Shown piece after piece: positions 18,549 to 25,978 of a stretch of 64,000 nt of DNA. Position 1 is the first letter of the stretch. Every line of letters starts with the position of its first letter. Under the pieces are notes generated by a model. It saw only the letters and a list, made by a program, of their open reading frames with translations. It did not search any database and was not told the origin of the DNA. The translations under genes were made by a program, and so were the position numbers. Source of the stretch: Bacillus aerolatus (GTDB taxonomy: Bacteria > Bacillota > Bacilli > Bacillales > Domibacillaceae); assembly GCF_009183655.1 (NCBI RefSeq), contig NZ_WEIO01000001.1, positions 248,001-312,000 on the forward strand, in the 5' to 3' direction.

Positions 18549-19663
18549 TGAATAAAAACGAGCATCCAAACAACGAGGAAAGCAGCGAGTCTGCTCTTCA
18601 CGTTATGAAAGGTGTAGCTTCTTCTCATGATGGGTTCGCTTCCTCGAAAAAGAAACGGTTTCAAAAAAAAGCAGAGAACTTGCCTGATGTAAATGCGCTG
18701 GCCGAAAAAGTGGCCGCAGGAGAACGGAAAGACTTGGCTAAAGCAATCACCTTTATTGAAAGCAATTCACGAAGCCATTATAAATACGGGCAGGAGCTGC
18801 TGCAGCAGCTCCTGCCCCGTACCGGCAAGTCGATTCGCATCGGCATCACAGGCGTGCCCGGAGCCGGAAAAAGCACATTTATTGAAGCGTTTGGCCATAT
18901 GTTGTGTGAAAGCGGTTTGAAAACAGCCGTGTTAGCGATTGATCCAAGCTCATCAATTTCCGGCGGCAGCATTCTCGGCGACAAAACGCGTATGGAATTG
19001 TTAGCGAAACACCCGAACGCCTTTATCCGGCCGTCTCCTTCAAGTGGCACACTCGGAGGCGTACATAGGAAAACGAGGGAAACGATGCTTTTATGCGAAG
19101 CGGCCGGCTTTGATGTGATTCTTGTTGAAACAGTCGGCGTCGGCCAAAGTGAATTTATTGTCCGCAGTATGGTTGATTTCTTCCTGCTTATTATGCTGAC
19201 AGGCGCAGGCGACGAACTGCAAGGGATGAAAAAAGGAATTATGGAGCTGGCGGATGCGATTGTCGTCAATAAAGCGGATGGCGACAATAAACGGCTTGCC
19301 GAAAAAACAAAGCAGGAGTTTAATCAAATGCTTCATATGCTGCAGCCGGCGACGGAAGGCTGGGAATCAAAGGCTTTTACGTGTTCTGCTATTAATAGGG
19401 AAGGGATCCGTGAGCTGTGGGATATGATTCAAGAGTTTGAGAAGAAAATGAAAGACAGCGGCATGTTTGAAGAACGCCGCCGTCTGCAAACGAAAGAGTG
19501 GCTGCATACACTCATTATGGAACAGCTGAAAGCGAACTTTTATGAGCATACGTATGTAAGAAGCCATTTGTCTCATATGGAACAAATGGCAATGTCAGGG
19601 GAAATAACGCCGGCACAGGCGGCCGAAGATTTATTTACTCATGTTTATCACTCCGGTGAATAA
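18548..19663 (+). CDS. meaB: MeaB-type GTPase, methylmalonyl-CoA mutase chaperone
   Basis: G3E-family GTPase that protects methylmalonyl-CoA mutase and gates cobalamin loading or exchange. Walker A GVPGAGKS at 102-109, the switch region with DPSSSISGGSILGDKTRM, ETVGVGQSE, and NKADGDN for guanine binding. 371 aa. It has a hydrophilic 45-residue N-terminal extension before the family core. Starts at ATG 18548 sharing its A with the mutB stop TAA, so the three genes form a tight operon. Confidence 0.93.
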   Translation: MNKNEHPNNEESSESALHVMKGVASSHDGFASSKKKRFQKKAENLPDVNALAEKVAAGERKDLAKAITFIESNSRSHYKYGQELLQQLLPRTGKSIRIGITGVPGAGKSTFIEAFGHMLCESGLKTAVLAIDPSSSISGGSILGDKTRMELLAKHPNAFIRPSPSSGTLGGVHRKTRETMLLCEAAGFDVILVETVGVGQSEFIVRSMVDFFLLIMLTGAGDELQGMKKGIMELADAIVVNKADGDNKRLAEKTKQEFNQMLHMLQPATEGWESKAFTCSAINREGIRELWDMIQEFEKKMKDSGMFEERRRLQTKEWLHTLIMEQLKANFYEHTYVRSHLSHMEQMAMSGEITPAQAAEDLFTHVYHSGE

Positions 19664-19678
19664 ATGAAATAAAAAAGC

Positions 19679-19703
19679 GGCTGGCGCTCATGGAGCACCA
19701 GCC
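19679..19703. terminator. Strong hairpin after meaB
   Basis: GGCTGGCGCTC pairs with GAGCACCAGCC around ATG (one mismatch). On the plus strand there is no T-run after it; the T-run lies on the minus side. It may end the mut operon inefficiently or stop antisense transcription. Confidence 0.4.
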
Positions 19704-19867
19704 TCAAGCTAGGGAGTTTAGGGGTATAGATCTAGTTGCCTTATTCATGTTCCCCACTGAGAGATTTTAAAACATAAATAAACAAAAAATTAAAAGTGTT
19801 TAATTGAAAACATTTGGTGATTGTCTTATCATAAGAATACACGAAAGTGGGAAAAGGAGTGGTTATG

Positions 19868-20305
19868 ATGAATATGGATTTTAACTTTTTAATGAACGAT
19901 GTCGTTCGCCAGGCCCGTGAGGAAATCACAGCCGCTGGATATACACAGCTTCAAACACCGGAAGAGGTGGAAGAAACGCTTGCTAAAGAAGGAACAACAC
20001 TTGTGATGATCAACTCTGTCTGCGGCTGTGCGGGTGGCATTGCCCGTCCGGCTGCTGCCCACTCTGTTCATAGCGACAAGCGTCCGGATCGCCTCGTGAC
20101 GGTCTTTGCCGGCCAGGATAAAGAAGCTACAGCGAAAGCACGCAGCTATTTTGTTGGTTATCCGCCGTCCTCCCCATCGTTTGCTCTTTTGAAAGACGGC
20201 AAGATTTGCACGATGGTGGAGCGTCATGAAATCGAAGGGCATGATCCGATGTCCGTTGTGCAAAAGCTTCAAGACGCTTTTGAAGAATATTGCGAAGAAG
20301 TTTAA
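19868..20305 (+). CDS. brxB: Bacilliredoxin BrxB (DUF1094)
   Basis: Thiol protein that removes bacillithiol from S-bacillithiolated proteins after oxidative stress. The CGC active-site motif is at residues 52-54 in [15 protein letters not shown], and [14 protein letters not shown] and the GHDPMSV stretch are family features. 145 aa. ATG 19868 is preferred over 19865 or 19847 by spacing to AAGGAG and by family N-termini (MNMDFN). In B. subtilis it lies directly after bkdB; here the mut genes and the repeat island come between. Confidence 0.95.
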   Translation: MNMDFNFLMNDVVRQAREEITAAGYTQLQTPEEVEETLAKEGTTLVMINSVCGCAGGIARPAAAHSVHSDKRPDRLVTVFAGQDKEATAKARSYFVGYPPSSPSFALLKDGKICTMVERHEIEGHDPMSVVQKLQDAFEEYCEEV

Positions 20306-20317
20306 CAACTAATTGAA

Positions 20318-20443
20318 GAGGCTGCCCCATAAGTGCCTGGCTCCTTCACTCACCAAAATATAGTATTTTATCATTTATTCTATACTATATCTAGGAGTGG
20401 AAGTGCCTTGCTTTTCTCGCTTGTGGGGCCAGTCTCTTTTTTT
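20318..20443 (+). terminator. Long inverted-repeat structure ending brxB transcription
   Basis: GAGGCTGCCCCATAAG (from 20318) pairs imperfectly with CTTGTGGGGCCAGTCTC (20420-20436), followed by TTTTTTT. Inside lie CACTCAC/GAGTGG and ATAGTA/TACTAT arms and two direct copies of AAGTGCCT. The 126-bp length and subterminal repeats could also mean a small MITE-like element acting as terminator. Confidence 0.5.
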
Positions 20444-20478
20444 ACGCTGCAGCTAATTTTTAAGTTCAGGAGACGATT

Positions 20479-21468
20479 ATGTTTAAAATTGGGTATCGAA
20501 CGGCGAAAACAGCAATTGGAACCGCCGCCGCTATTATGCTGTCTCAATGGGCAGGGCTCGAGAACTTTGTGTCGGCCGGTATTATTACGATCTTATGTAT
20601 TCAAAATACGAAGAAAAAGTCGCTGCAAGCCGCCTGGAGCCGTTTTCTTGCCTGCGCAGTGGCGATGGTCTTTTCGTTTTTATTTTTTGAAGGCATCGGG
20701 TATTATGCGCCCGTCATTGGCTTGCTGCTGTTGTTTTTCATTCCGACGCTTGTAGCCATTAAGCTAAAAGAAGGGATTATCACAAGCAGCGTTATTATCC
20801 TGCATATTTTTTCGGCCGGTCAGGTAACAAAAGAGCTCGTGTTGAATGAATTCGGCATTATTACGATCGGAATTGGTGTCGCTCTTTTTATGAATTTATA
20901 CATGCCGAGCGCGGAAAAAAAGCTGTACAGCCTGCAGGAAGAAATTGAAAAGAACTTTACAACGATCTTTCATGAAATCGCTCTTTATTTGCGGAATAAA
21001 GATCATATGTGGGACGGAAAGGAAATTATTAAAACAGAGAAACTGCTGAAAGAAGGAAAGACGCTTGCTTTTCGAAATGTGGAGAATCATTTACTGAAAG
21101 ATAACACGCTGTTTTATAGTTACTTCCTCATGAGAGAAAAACAATTTGATATTATCGAGCGGATTTTAGGGATTGTCACTTCCATCTCGCACCAAGTAAA
21201 GGCAGCGGTTGTGCTTGCAGATTTTATGGATATTCTAAGCGCCCGTATCCATCCGGGCAATACGGCATTGGTTCATTTGCAGAAATTATACGATTTGAAA
21301 GCAGAGATTGACCGGATGGGCTTGCCGGCCACTCGAGAAGAATTTGAAGCACGAGCGGCACTGTTTCAATTCATTAAAGAGATGGAGCAATATTTACTCA
21401 TAAAAAGCTCCTTTAAAGGGCTGAAAAAAGAGAAACCAGCCGGGCAAAAAAAAGAAGCCCGCGCCTGA
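20479..21468 (+). CDS. yqjA: Aromatic acid exporter-like membrane protein (YqjA, DUF939)
   Basis: A 329-residue protein with about six hydrophobic segments in residues 5-145, followed by a hydrophilic cytoplasmic part of about 180 residues with helical, Glu/Lys-rich character (DUF939_C). This is the ArAE_1/YqjA layout. Substrate unknown. Order brxB-yqjA equals B. subtilis. The terminator overlaps the last codons (KKEARA). Confidence 0.88.
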   Translation: MFKIGYRTAKTAIGTAAAIMLSQWAGLENFVSAGIITILCIQNTKKKSLQAAWSRFLACAVAMVFSFLFFEGIGYYAPVIGLLLLFFIPTLVAIKLKEGIITSSVIILHIFSAGQVTKELVLNEFGIITIGIGVALFMNLYMPSAEKKLYSLQEEIEKNFTTIFHEIALYLRNKDHMWDGKEIIKTEKLLKEGKTLAFRNVENHLLKDNTLFYSYFLMREKQFDIIERILGIVTSISHQVKAAVVLADFMDILSARIHPGNTALVHLQKLYDLKAEIDRMGLPATREEFEARAALFQFIKEMEQYLLIKSSFKGLKKEKPAGQKKEARA

Positions 21469-21497
21469 AAGTGTGAACAGGCGCAGGCTTCTTTTTG
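21453..21497 (+). terminator. Terminator overlapping the 3' end of yqjA
   Basis: AGAAGCCCGCGCCTG and CAGGCGCAGGCTTCT form a 15-bp stem (one mismatch), followed by TTTTT. The 5' arm lies inside the yqjA coding sequence. Confidence 0.85.
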
Positions 21498-21504
21498 GCA
21501 AGTT

Positions 21505-21600
21505 TTATAAAAACATGGATAACCCAAAAAACAAAGTAGAGACGAGCATCGTTACGAGCATAATATAAATAACCGTTTTCTGAACAATTTTATTTCTCAT
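21505..21600 (-). CDS. prli42: PRLI42-like stressosome-associated small membrane protein
   Basis: A 31-residue frame starting MRNKIVQKTVIYIM and ending GLSMFL. It has a short basic N-terminus and one transmembrane helix, matching the PRLI42 family that anchors the stressosome at the membrane in Listeria and relatives. An AGAGG site lies 5-6 nt before the ATG, with an AAGGAG further upstream. It lies convergent to yqjA with its stop a few bases beyond the yqjA terminator. Too short for ordinary gene finding. Confidence 0.8.
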   Translation of the reverse strand: MRNKIVQKTVIYIMLVTMLVSTLFFGLSMFL

Positions 21601-21779
21601 TAAAGCCTCTAACGCTCCTTTTTCATCTCGAGAAGATTCTTTATTTCTTTTATCATAGCGGCTTTTGCTTAAAATCTCAAGCTGAATTGCTGAAGGAAAA
21701 GCAGCAAAAAAGAAGGGATTTCACTATTTTTATCGAAAACTAAAGTGTTTGGGACTTTTTTAAAAGGGAGGTCATCACA

Positions 21780-22193
21780 TTGAATGCTGTCGACCATATT
21801 GGCATCGCTGTCAGTTCACTTGAAGAAACGATGCGTTTTTATACGGAACAGCTCGGGCTTGTGCACATGAAAACGGAAGAAGTGGCTTCTGAAAGAGTAA
21901 AAGTGGCTTTTATTGATGCCGGCAATGTAAAGCTTGAACTGCTGGAACCGTTGAATAATGAAAGCGCTATCGCCAAATTTATTGAAAAACGGGGCCAGGG
22001 AATTCATCATATCGCATTTAAAGTGCAGAATATTGAAGAGCGCATTCAAGAAATTAAAAAAAATGGTATTCGAATGATTAATGAAACGCCGAAGCTTGGT
22101 GCAGGCGGAGCGGAAGTCGCTTTCATGCATCCAAAGTCAACACACGGTGTTTTATTTGAGCTGTGCGATAAGAGCAAGACGGAAGGAGAATGA
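21780..22193 (+). CDS. mce: Methylmalonyl-CoA epimerase
   Basis: Vicinal oxygen chelate enzyme that interconverts (2S)- and (2R)-methylmalonyl-CoA, linking the carboxylase product with the mutase substrate. VDHIGIAV with the first metal His, ELLEPL, and GIHHIAFKV with the second, then LFELCDK with the metal Glu are visible. 137 aa, normal length. TTG start 21780 follows GGGAGG by 8 nt. Its stop is at the start of the yqjD frame, so they are coupled. Confidence 0.93.
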   Translation: MNAVDHIGIAVSSLEETMRFYTEQLGLVHMKTEEVASERVKVAFIDAGNVKLELLEPLNNESAIAKFIEKRGQGIHHIAFKVQNIEERIQEIKKNGIRMINETPKLGAGGAEVAFMHPKSTHGVLFELCDKSKTEGE

Positions 22194-22201
22194 AGGAAAT
22201 A

Positions 22202-23758
22202 ATGACAACCCCAGATATTTTCACAAGCATTAATGAGCTGTACGACAGACGCCGGGAAGTAGAGCTTGGCGGCGGAGATGAACGAATTGAAAAACAGCAC
22301 GAAAAAGGAAAATTGACTGCTAGGGAGAGAATTGATCTGCTCGTTGATCCGGATACCTTCGTCGAGATCAATCCGTTTATTGAACACCGCAGTACATATT
22401 TTGGTTTAGAAGATGTGAAAGGACCGGGCGACGGTGTCGTAACAGGATATGGGAAAGTACATGGACGCCCTGTTTACTTGTTTTCTCAGGATTTTACTGT
22501 TTTTGGCGGCGCCCTCGGAGAAATGCACGCCAAAAAAATAGCGAATGTGATGGACTTGGCGGCGAAAAATGGTGCTCCCTTTATCGGCTTGAACGATTCA
22601 GGCGGTGCGCGTATTCAAGAAGGTGTCGTTTCGCTGGATGGTTATGGCCATATTTTCTACCGGAACGCCATTTATTCGGGTGTGATTCCGCAAATTTCAG
22701 TGATTATGGGTCCATGCGCGGGCGGGGCCGTTTATTCGCCGGCGATCACGGATTTTGTGTTTATGGTGGATAAAACGAGCCAGATGTTTATCACCGGCCC
22801 AAAAGTGATTGAAACGGTCACAGGAGAAAAGATTTCTTCCGAGGATCTCGGAGGATCAAAAGTACATAATGCAATTAGCGGCAATGCTCATTTCCGGGGA
22901 AGCTCTGAAGAAGAAGTGCTCGAAATGGTCCGTGCATTGTTAAGCTATTTACCGCAAAACAATGAAGAAAAAGCGCCAATTACTGAGTATTCCTTAGAAG
23001 ATGATTATTGTAAAGACATTACAGATGTCGTACCTTTCGACGGACTGCGCCCTTATGATGTAAGAAAGGTTATCGAGCAAGTAGTTGATGCCGATTCGTT
23101 TATGGAAGTGCAAAAAGAGTTTGCCAAAAATATTGTTGTCGGTTTCGCCCGCATCAAGGGAGAAGTCGTTGGTCTCGTCTGCAACCAGCCGAAGTTTATG
23201 GCAGGCGGGCTTGACATCGACTCTTCTGATAAGGCGTCCCGTTTTATTCGCTTTTGTGATTCGTTTAATATTCCGCTTATTACTTTTGAAGACGTTTCCG
23301 GTTTCTTTCCAGGTGTCAAGCAGGAGCACGGCGGCATTATTCGTCACGGGGCAAAGATTTTATACGCTTATTCGGAAGCGACAGTTCCAAAGATTACGGT
23401 TATTTTACGAAAAGCTTACGGAGGAGCGTATGTGGCTCTCAACAGTAAATCGATCGGCGCAGATTTAGTTTTCTCCTGGCCAAATGCCGAAATTGCGGTC
23501 ATGGGTCCACAAGGCGCAGCCAATATTATTTTTGCGAAAGAAATAGCGAACAGTGACAACCCGGAAGAGACAAGAGCGAGAAAGATCGAAGAATATCGTG
23601 AGAAGTTTGCCAATCCGTACGTAGCCGCGGCACGCGGCATGGTGGATGATGTGATCGACCCGCGCGAGACAAGAATTAAGTTGATTCAGGGACTTGAAAT
23701 GATGAGAACGAAAAAAGAGGAACGTCCGAAGAAAAAGCACGGCAACATTCCTCTTTAA
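22202..23758 (+). CDS. yqjD: Acyl-CoA carboxyltransferase subunit (propionyl-CoA carboxylase beta / methylmalonyl-CoA decarboxylase alpha type)
   Basis: Carboxyltransferase that moves CO2 between biotin and propionyl-CoA, giving methylmalonyl-CoA. The crotonase-like double domain is clear: GGALGEMHAKKI, NDSGGARIQEGV, GPCAGGAVYSP in the N half, and PGVKQEHGGIIRHGAK, KAYGGAYVAL, MGPQGAANI in the C half. 518 aa from ATG 22202; ATG 22190 (522 aa) is also possible but is only 1 nt from AAGGAG. No biotin carboxylase or biotin carrier gene lies next to it, so the partner subunits must be encoded elsewhere. Confidence 0.9.
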   Translation: MTTPDIFTSINELYDRRREVELGGGDERIEKQHEKGKLTARERIDLLVDPDTFVEINPFIEHRSTYFGLEDVKGPGDGVVTGYGKVHGRPVYLFSQDFTVFGGALGEMHAKKIANVMDLAAKNGAPFIGLNDSGGARIQEGVVSLDGYGHIFYRNAIYSGVIPQISVIMGPCAGGAVYSPAITDFVFMVDKTSQMFITGPKVIETVTGEKISSEDLGGSKVHNAISGNAHFRGSSEEEVLEMVRALLSYLPQNNEEKAPITEYSLEDDYCKDITDVVPFDGLRPYDVRKVIEQVVDADSFMEVQKEFAKNIVVGFARIKGEVVGLVCNQPKFMAGGLDIDSSDKASRFIRFCDSFNIPLITFEDVSGFFPGVKQEHGGIIRHGAKILYAYSEATVPKITVILRKAYGGAYVALNSKSIGADLVFSWPNAEIAVMGPQGAANIIFAKEIANSDNPEETRARKIEEYREKFANPYVAAARGMVDDVIDPRETRIKLIQGLEMMRTKKEERPKKKHGNIPL

Positions 23759-23763
23759 TCCCT

Positions 23764-23801
23764 TACCCATCTGGCTTTGTTTGCTTGCCGGATGGGTATT
23801 T
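23764..23801 (+). terminator. Terminator of mce-yqjD
   Basis: TACCCATCTGGC pairs with GCCGGATGGGTA around an 11-nt loop, then TTTCA. The weak T-run lowers certainty. Confidence 0.65.
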
Positions 23802-23877
23802 CAATACATGAAATATTTGGCACAGGACATCGGAAAGAGTATACTGAAAATGGGAAAATTGCAGGGAGGTACATAAA

Positions 23878-25002
23878 ATGATCAACAAGGAACGGTTACT
23901 AAATGAATTTCTTGAGCTTGTTCAAATCGATTCGGAAACGAAACAGGAAGCAGCGATTGCGAAAGTACTGACAAGTAAATTTGAAGAGCTTGGTGTCCAT
24001 GTTTATGAAGATGATTCCGCTGCCAAAACGGGTCACGGAGCTGGTAATTTAATTTGCACACTTGAGGCAACGAAGGATGGAGTGGACCCGATTTACTTTA
24101 CGTCTCATATGGATACAGTCGTACCGGGTGCCGGCGTCAAACCAAGCATTGAAAACGGCTATGTCGTCACAGATGGAACGACGATCCTTGGAGCGGATGA
24201 CAAAGCGGGCCTGGCAGCGATGTTAGAGCTGGTCAAAGTGTTAAAGGAACAAAATTATAGCCATGGCATGATCCAGTTTATTATTACGGCGGGAGAAGAA
24301 TCAGGACTTGTCGGAGCGAAGGCGCTCGATCCTTCTCTTGTTAAAGCCAAGTTCGGCTATGCACTCGACAGTGATGGCACCGTAGGCAATATTATCGTCG
24401 CAGCCCCAACGCAGGCGAAAATTAAAGCTGAAATCTTTGGGAAAACAGCCCATGCCGGTGTCGCGCCTGAAAAAGGAGTATCCGCTATTACAATCGCAGC
24501 GAAAGCGATTGCCAAAATGCCGCTTGGCCGGATCGATGAAGAAACAACAGCTAATATCGGCCGTTTTGAAGGCGGACAGGCGACAAACATCGTGTGCGAT
24601 TATGTCAATATTTTAGCAGAAGCCCGCTCGCTCGTTGCGGACAAAATGGAAGCACAAACAGCAAAGATGAAAGAAGCATTTGAACAAACAGCGGCTCATA
24701 TGAATGGACGGGCAGAAGTGGAAGTCGAAGTCATGTATCCCGGGTTTAAATTTGGCGATGGGGACTACGTTGTAGAAATCGCGAAAAAAGCAGCCGCGCG
24801 AATCGGGCGCCCGAGTGAGCTCTTAACGAGCGGGGGCGGCAGCGATGCGAATGTCATTGCCGGCTTCGGCATCCCAACAGTGAATTTAGCTGTCGGATAT
24901 GAAGAAATACACACAAAAAATGAAAGAATGCCGATTGAAGAATTAGTTAAGCTCGCGGAAATGGCTGTAGCCATTGTAGCTATTACGGCTGAAACAGAGT
25001 AG
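23878..25002 (+). CDS. yqjE: M20 family peptidase, tripeptidase-like (YqjE)
   Basis: A zinc-dependent cytoplasmic exopeptidase of the M20/PepT-like group. Metal and catalytic motifs: SHMDTVVPG (His and Asp), GADDKAGLAAM (bridging Asp), ITAGEESGLVG (catalytic Glu pair) and a C-terminal His in EEIHTKNE. 374 aa, with the lid domain inserted at about 180-290 (GKTAHAGVAPEKG). ATG follows GGGAGG. Position after yqjD is the same as in B. subtilis. Confidence 0.9.
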   Translation: MINKERLLNEFLELVQIDSETKQEAAIAKVLTSKFEELGVHVYEDDSAAKTGHGAGNLICTLEATKDGVDPIYFTSHMDTVVPGAGVKPSIENGYVVTDGTTILGADDKAGLAAMLELVKVLKEQNYSHGMIQFIITAGEESGLVGAKALDPSLVKAKFGYALDSDGTVGNIIVAAPTQAKIKAEIFGKTAHAGVAPEKGVSAITIAAKAIAKMPLGRIDEETTANIGRFEGGQATNIVCDYVNILAEARSLVADKMEAQTAKMKEAFEQTAAHMNGRAEVEVEVMYPGFKFGDGDYVVEIAKKAAARIGRPSELLTSGGGSDANVIAGFGIPTVNLAVGYEEIHTKNERMPIEELVKLAEMAVAIVAITAETE

Positions 25003-25047
25003 ACAAAAAGACCGGTCGTTCTTTAAAGAAGAAACCGGTCTTTTTGT
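25003..25047 (+). terminator. Terminator of yqjE
   Basis: ACAAAAAGACCGGT and ACCGGTCTTTTTGT, a 14-bp stem with T-run, begin immediately at the yqjE stop. Confidence 0.85.
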
Positions 25048-25105
25048 CTATTACCTTCTCCTTGTGGTACAGTAGAAGAAAAAATAGCCAAAAGGGGGAG
25101 TTTTT

Positions 25106-25585
25106 GTGCAAACAGTAAATAAAGCCGTTATTTTTGAAAGCGGCCGGGAAGAGTACGCTGTTCCGATCGAATCAGTGATTTCAATCGAGAAAGTAGACTT
25201 TATTAACCCGATCCCTCACATGCCTCTTTACATGAAGGGAATTACAAAAATCAGGGAAGAGCTCGTACCAGTTATTGATGTTGAAGCAGTTCTTTATAAC
25301 CAGCCCCTGGTTGAGGTTGAAGAAGCGCGGCTGCTCGTCGTACAGACTCATTCGTTGCCGGCAGGGTTTTTAGTGAAGGATGCAAAAGAAATTATTGACA
25401 TTCCGCAAGAGTCATTAAAGCAGATGGGGCTCGCTGCTTACGAAAAGACAAAATATTTCACAGGAGTAGCCGCTTTTTCAGAAAGGCTCGTAACGGTCAT
25501 TAATCCGGATATTTTAGTGTCTTCGCTTGAAGGGATGAAAGATATACAAGATTACATGAGTAAGAACAAAGTATCGTCAACTTAA
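25106..25585 (+). CDS. Stand-alone CheW-domain protein
   Basis: A 159-residue protein made of one CheW-like fold: FESGREEYAVPIESVISIEK at the N-terminus, ITKIREELVPVIDVEAVL, and VAAFSERLVTVINPDIL. CheW proteins couple chemoreceptors to the CheA kinase. No receptor, CheA or flagellar gene is nearby. GTG start with GGGGGAG 5 nt before. The final 20 residues (KDIQDYMSKNKVSST) are a hydrophilic tail. It could be a CheW/CheV-like adaptor working in trans. Confidence 0.8.
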   Translation: MQTVNKAVIFESGREEYAVPIESVISIEKVDFINPIPHMPLYMKGITKIREELVPVIDVEAVLYNQPLVEVEEARLLVVQTHSLPAGFLVKDAKEIIDIPQESLKQMGLAAYEKTKYFTGVAAFSERLVTVINPDILVSSLEGMKDIQDYMSKNKVSST

Positions 25586-25621
25586 ATTTTGCTGTTTGAC
25601 GCAAGAACGGAGAGAATCGAC

Positions 25622-25930
25622 ATGAAGACGCTCATAGTTGCCGGGCATGCAAGGCTGCCTGGTGGGATGGCTGCCAAAAGCCTGTATGAAACCATCACAA
25701 TTACTGCGGAAGTGGACCGTAAATACGGCGTGATTATCGAAGCTTCCTGTACATTGGCTACTGAACACGCCCGCACCTATTTTTCTTCGCTGCTGAAAGG
25801 ATACAGCCTCCAGGATGGCTTGGAAGAGCCGCTGGAAGAAATTCGCACCCGCTATTTAGGAAAAGCAGGCAATGCCCTGGAATCAGCATTGAAAGACTTA
25901 TATAAGCAATACCAGCAAGTAAATAGTTAA
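25622..25930 (+). CDS. DUF3870 domain protein
   Basis: A 102-residue protein starting MKTLIVAGHARLPGGMAAKSLYE. It has conserved-looking segments TAEVDRKYGVIIEASCTLATEHAR and GYSLQDGLEEPLEEIRTRYLG, matching the DUF3870 family as I remember it. Function unknown; the small size and a central Cys suggest a ligand-binding or regulatory protein. ATG 25622 follows GGAGA; the TTG at 25589 lacks a site. It follows the CheW gene by 36 nt, probably one transcript. Confidence 0.7.
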   Translation: MKTLIVAGHARLPGGMAAKSLYETITITAEVDRKYGVIIEASCTLATEHARTYFSSLLKGYSLQDGLEEPLEEIRTRYLGKAGNALESALKDLYKQYQQVNS

Positions 25931-25941
25931 TCACATAACAG

Positions 25942-25978
25942 AAAAAAAGCGCGAAGCTATTAGCTTCGCGTTTTTTTC
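25942..25978. terminator. Bidirectional terminator
   Basis: GCGAAGCTA / TAGCTTCGC hairpin flanked by A7 and T7 runs, between the convergent DUF3870 and aminotransferase genes. Confidence 0.88.

Noticed and set aside
20333-20755. 140-codon frame overlapping yqjA
   Set aside because: It starts within the inverted-repeat terminator and overlaps the clear yqjA membrane protein; a shadow.
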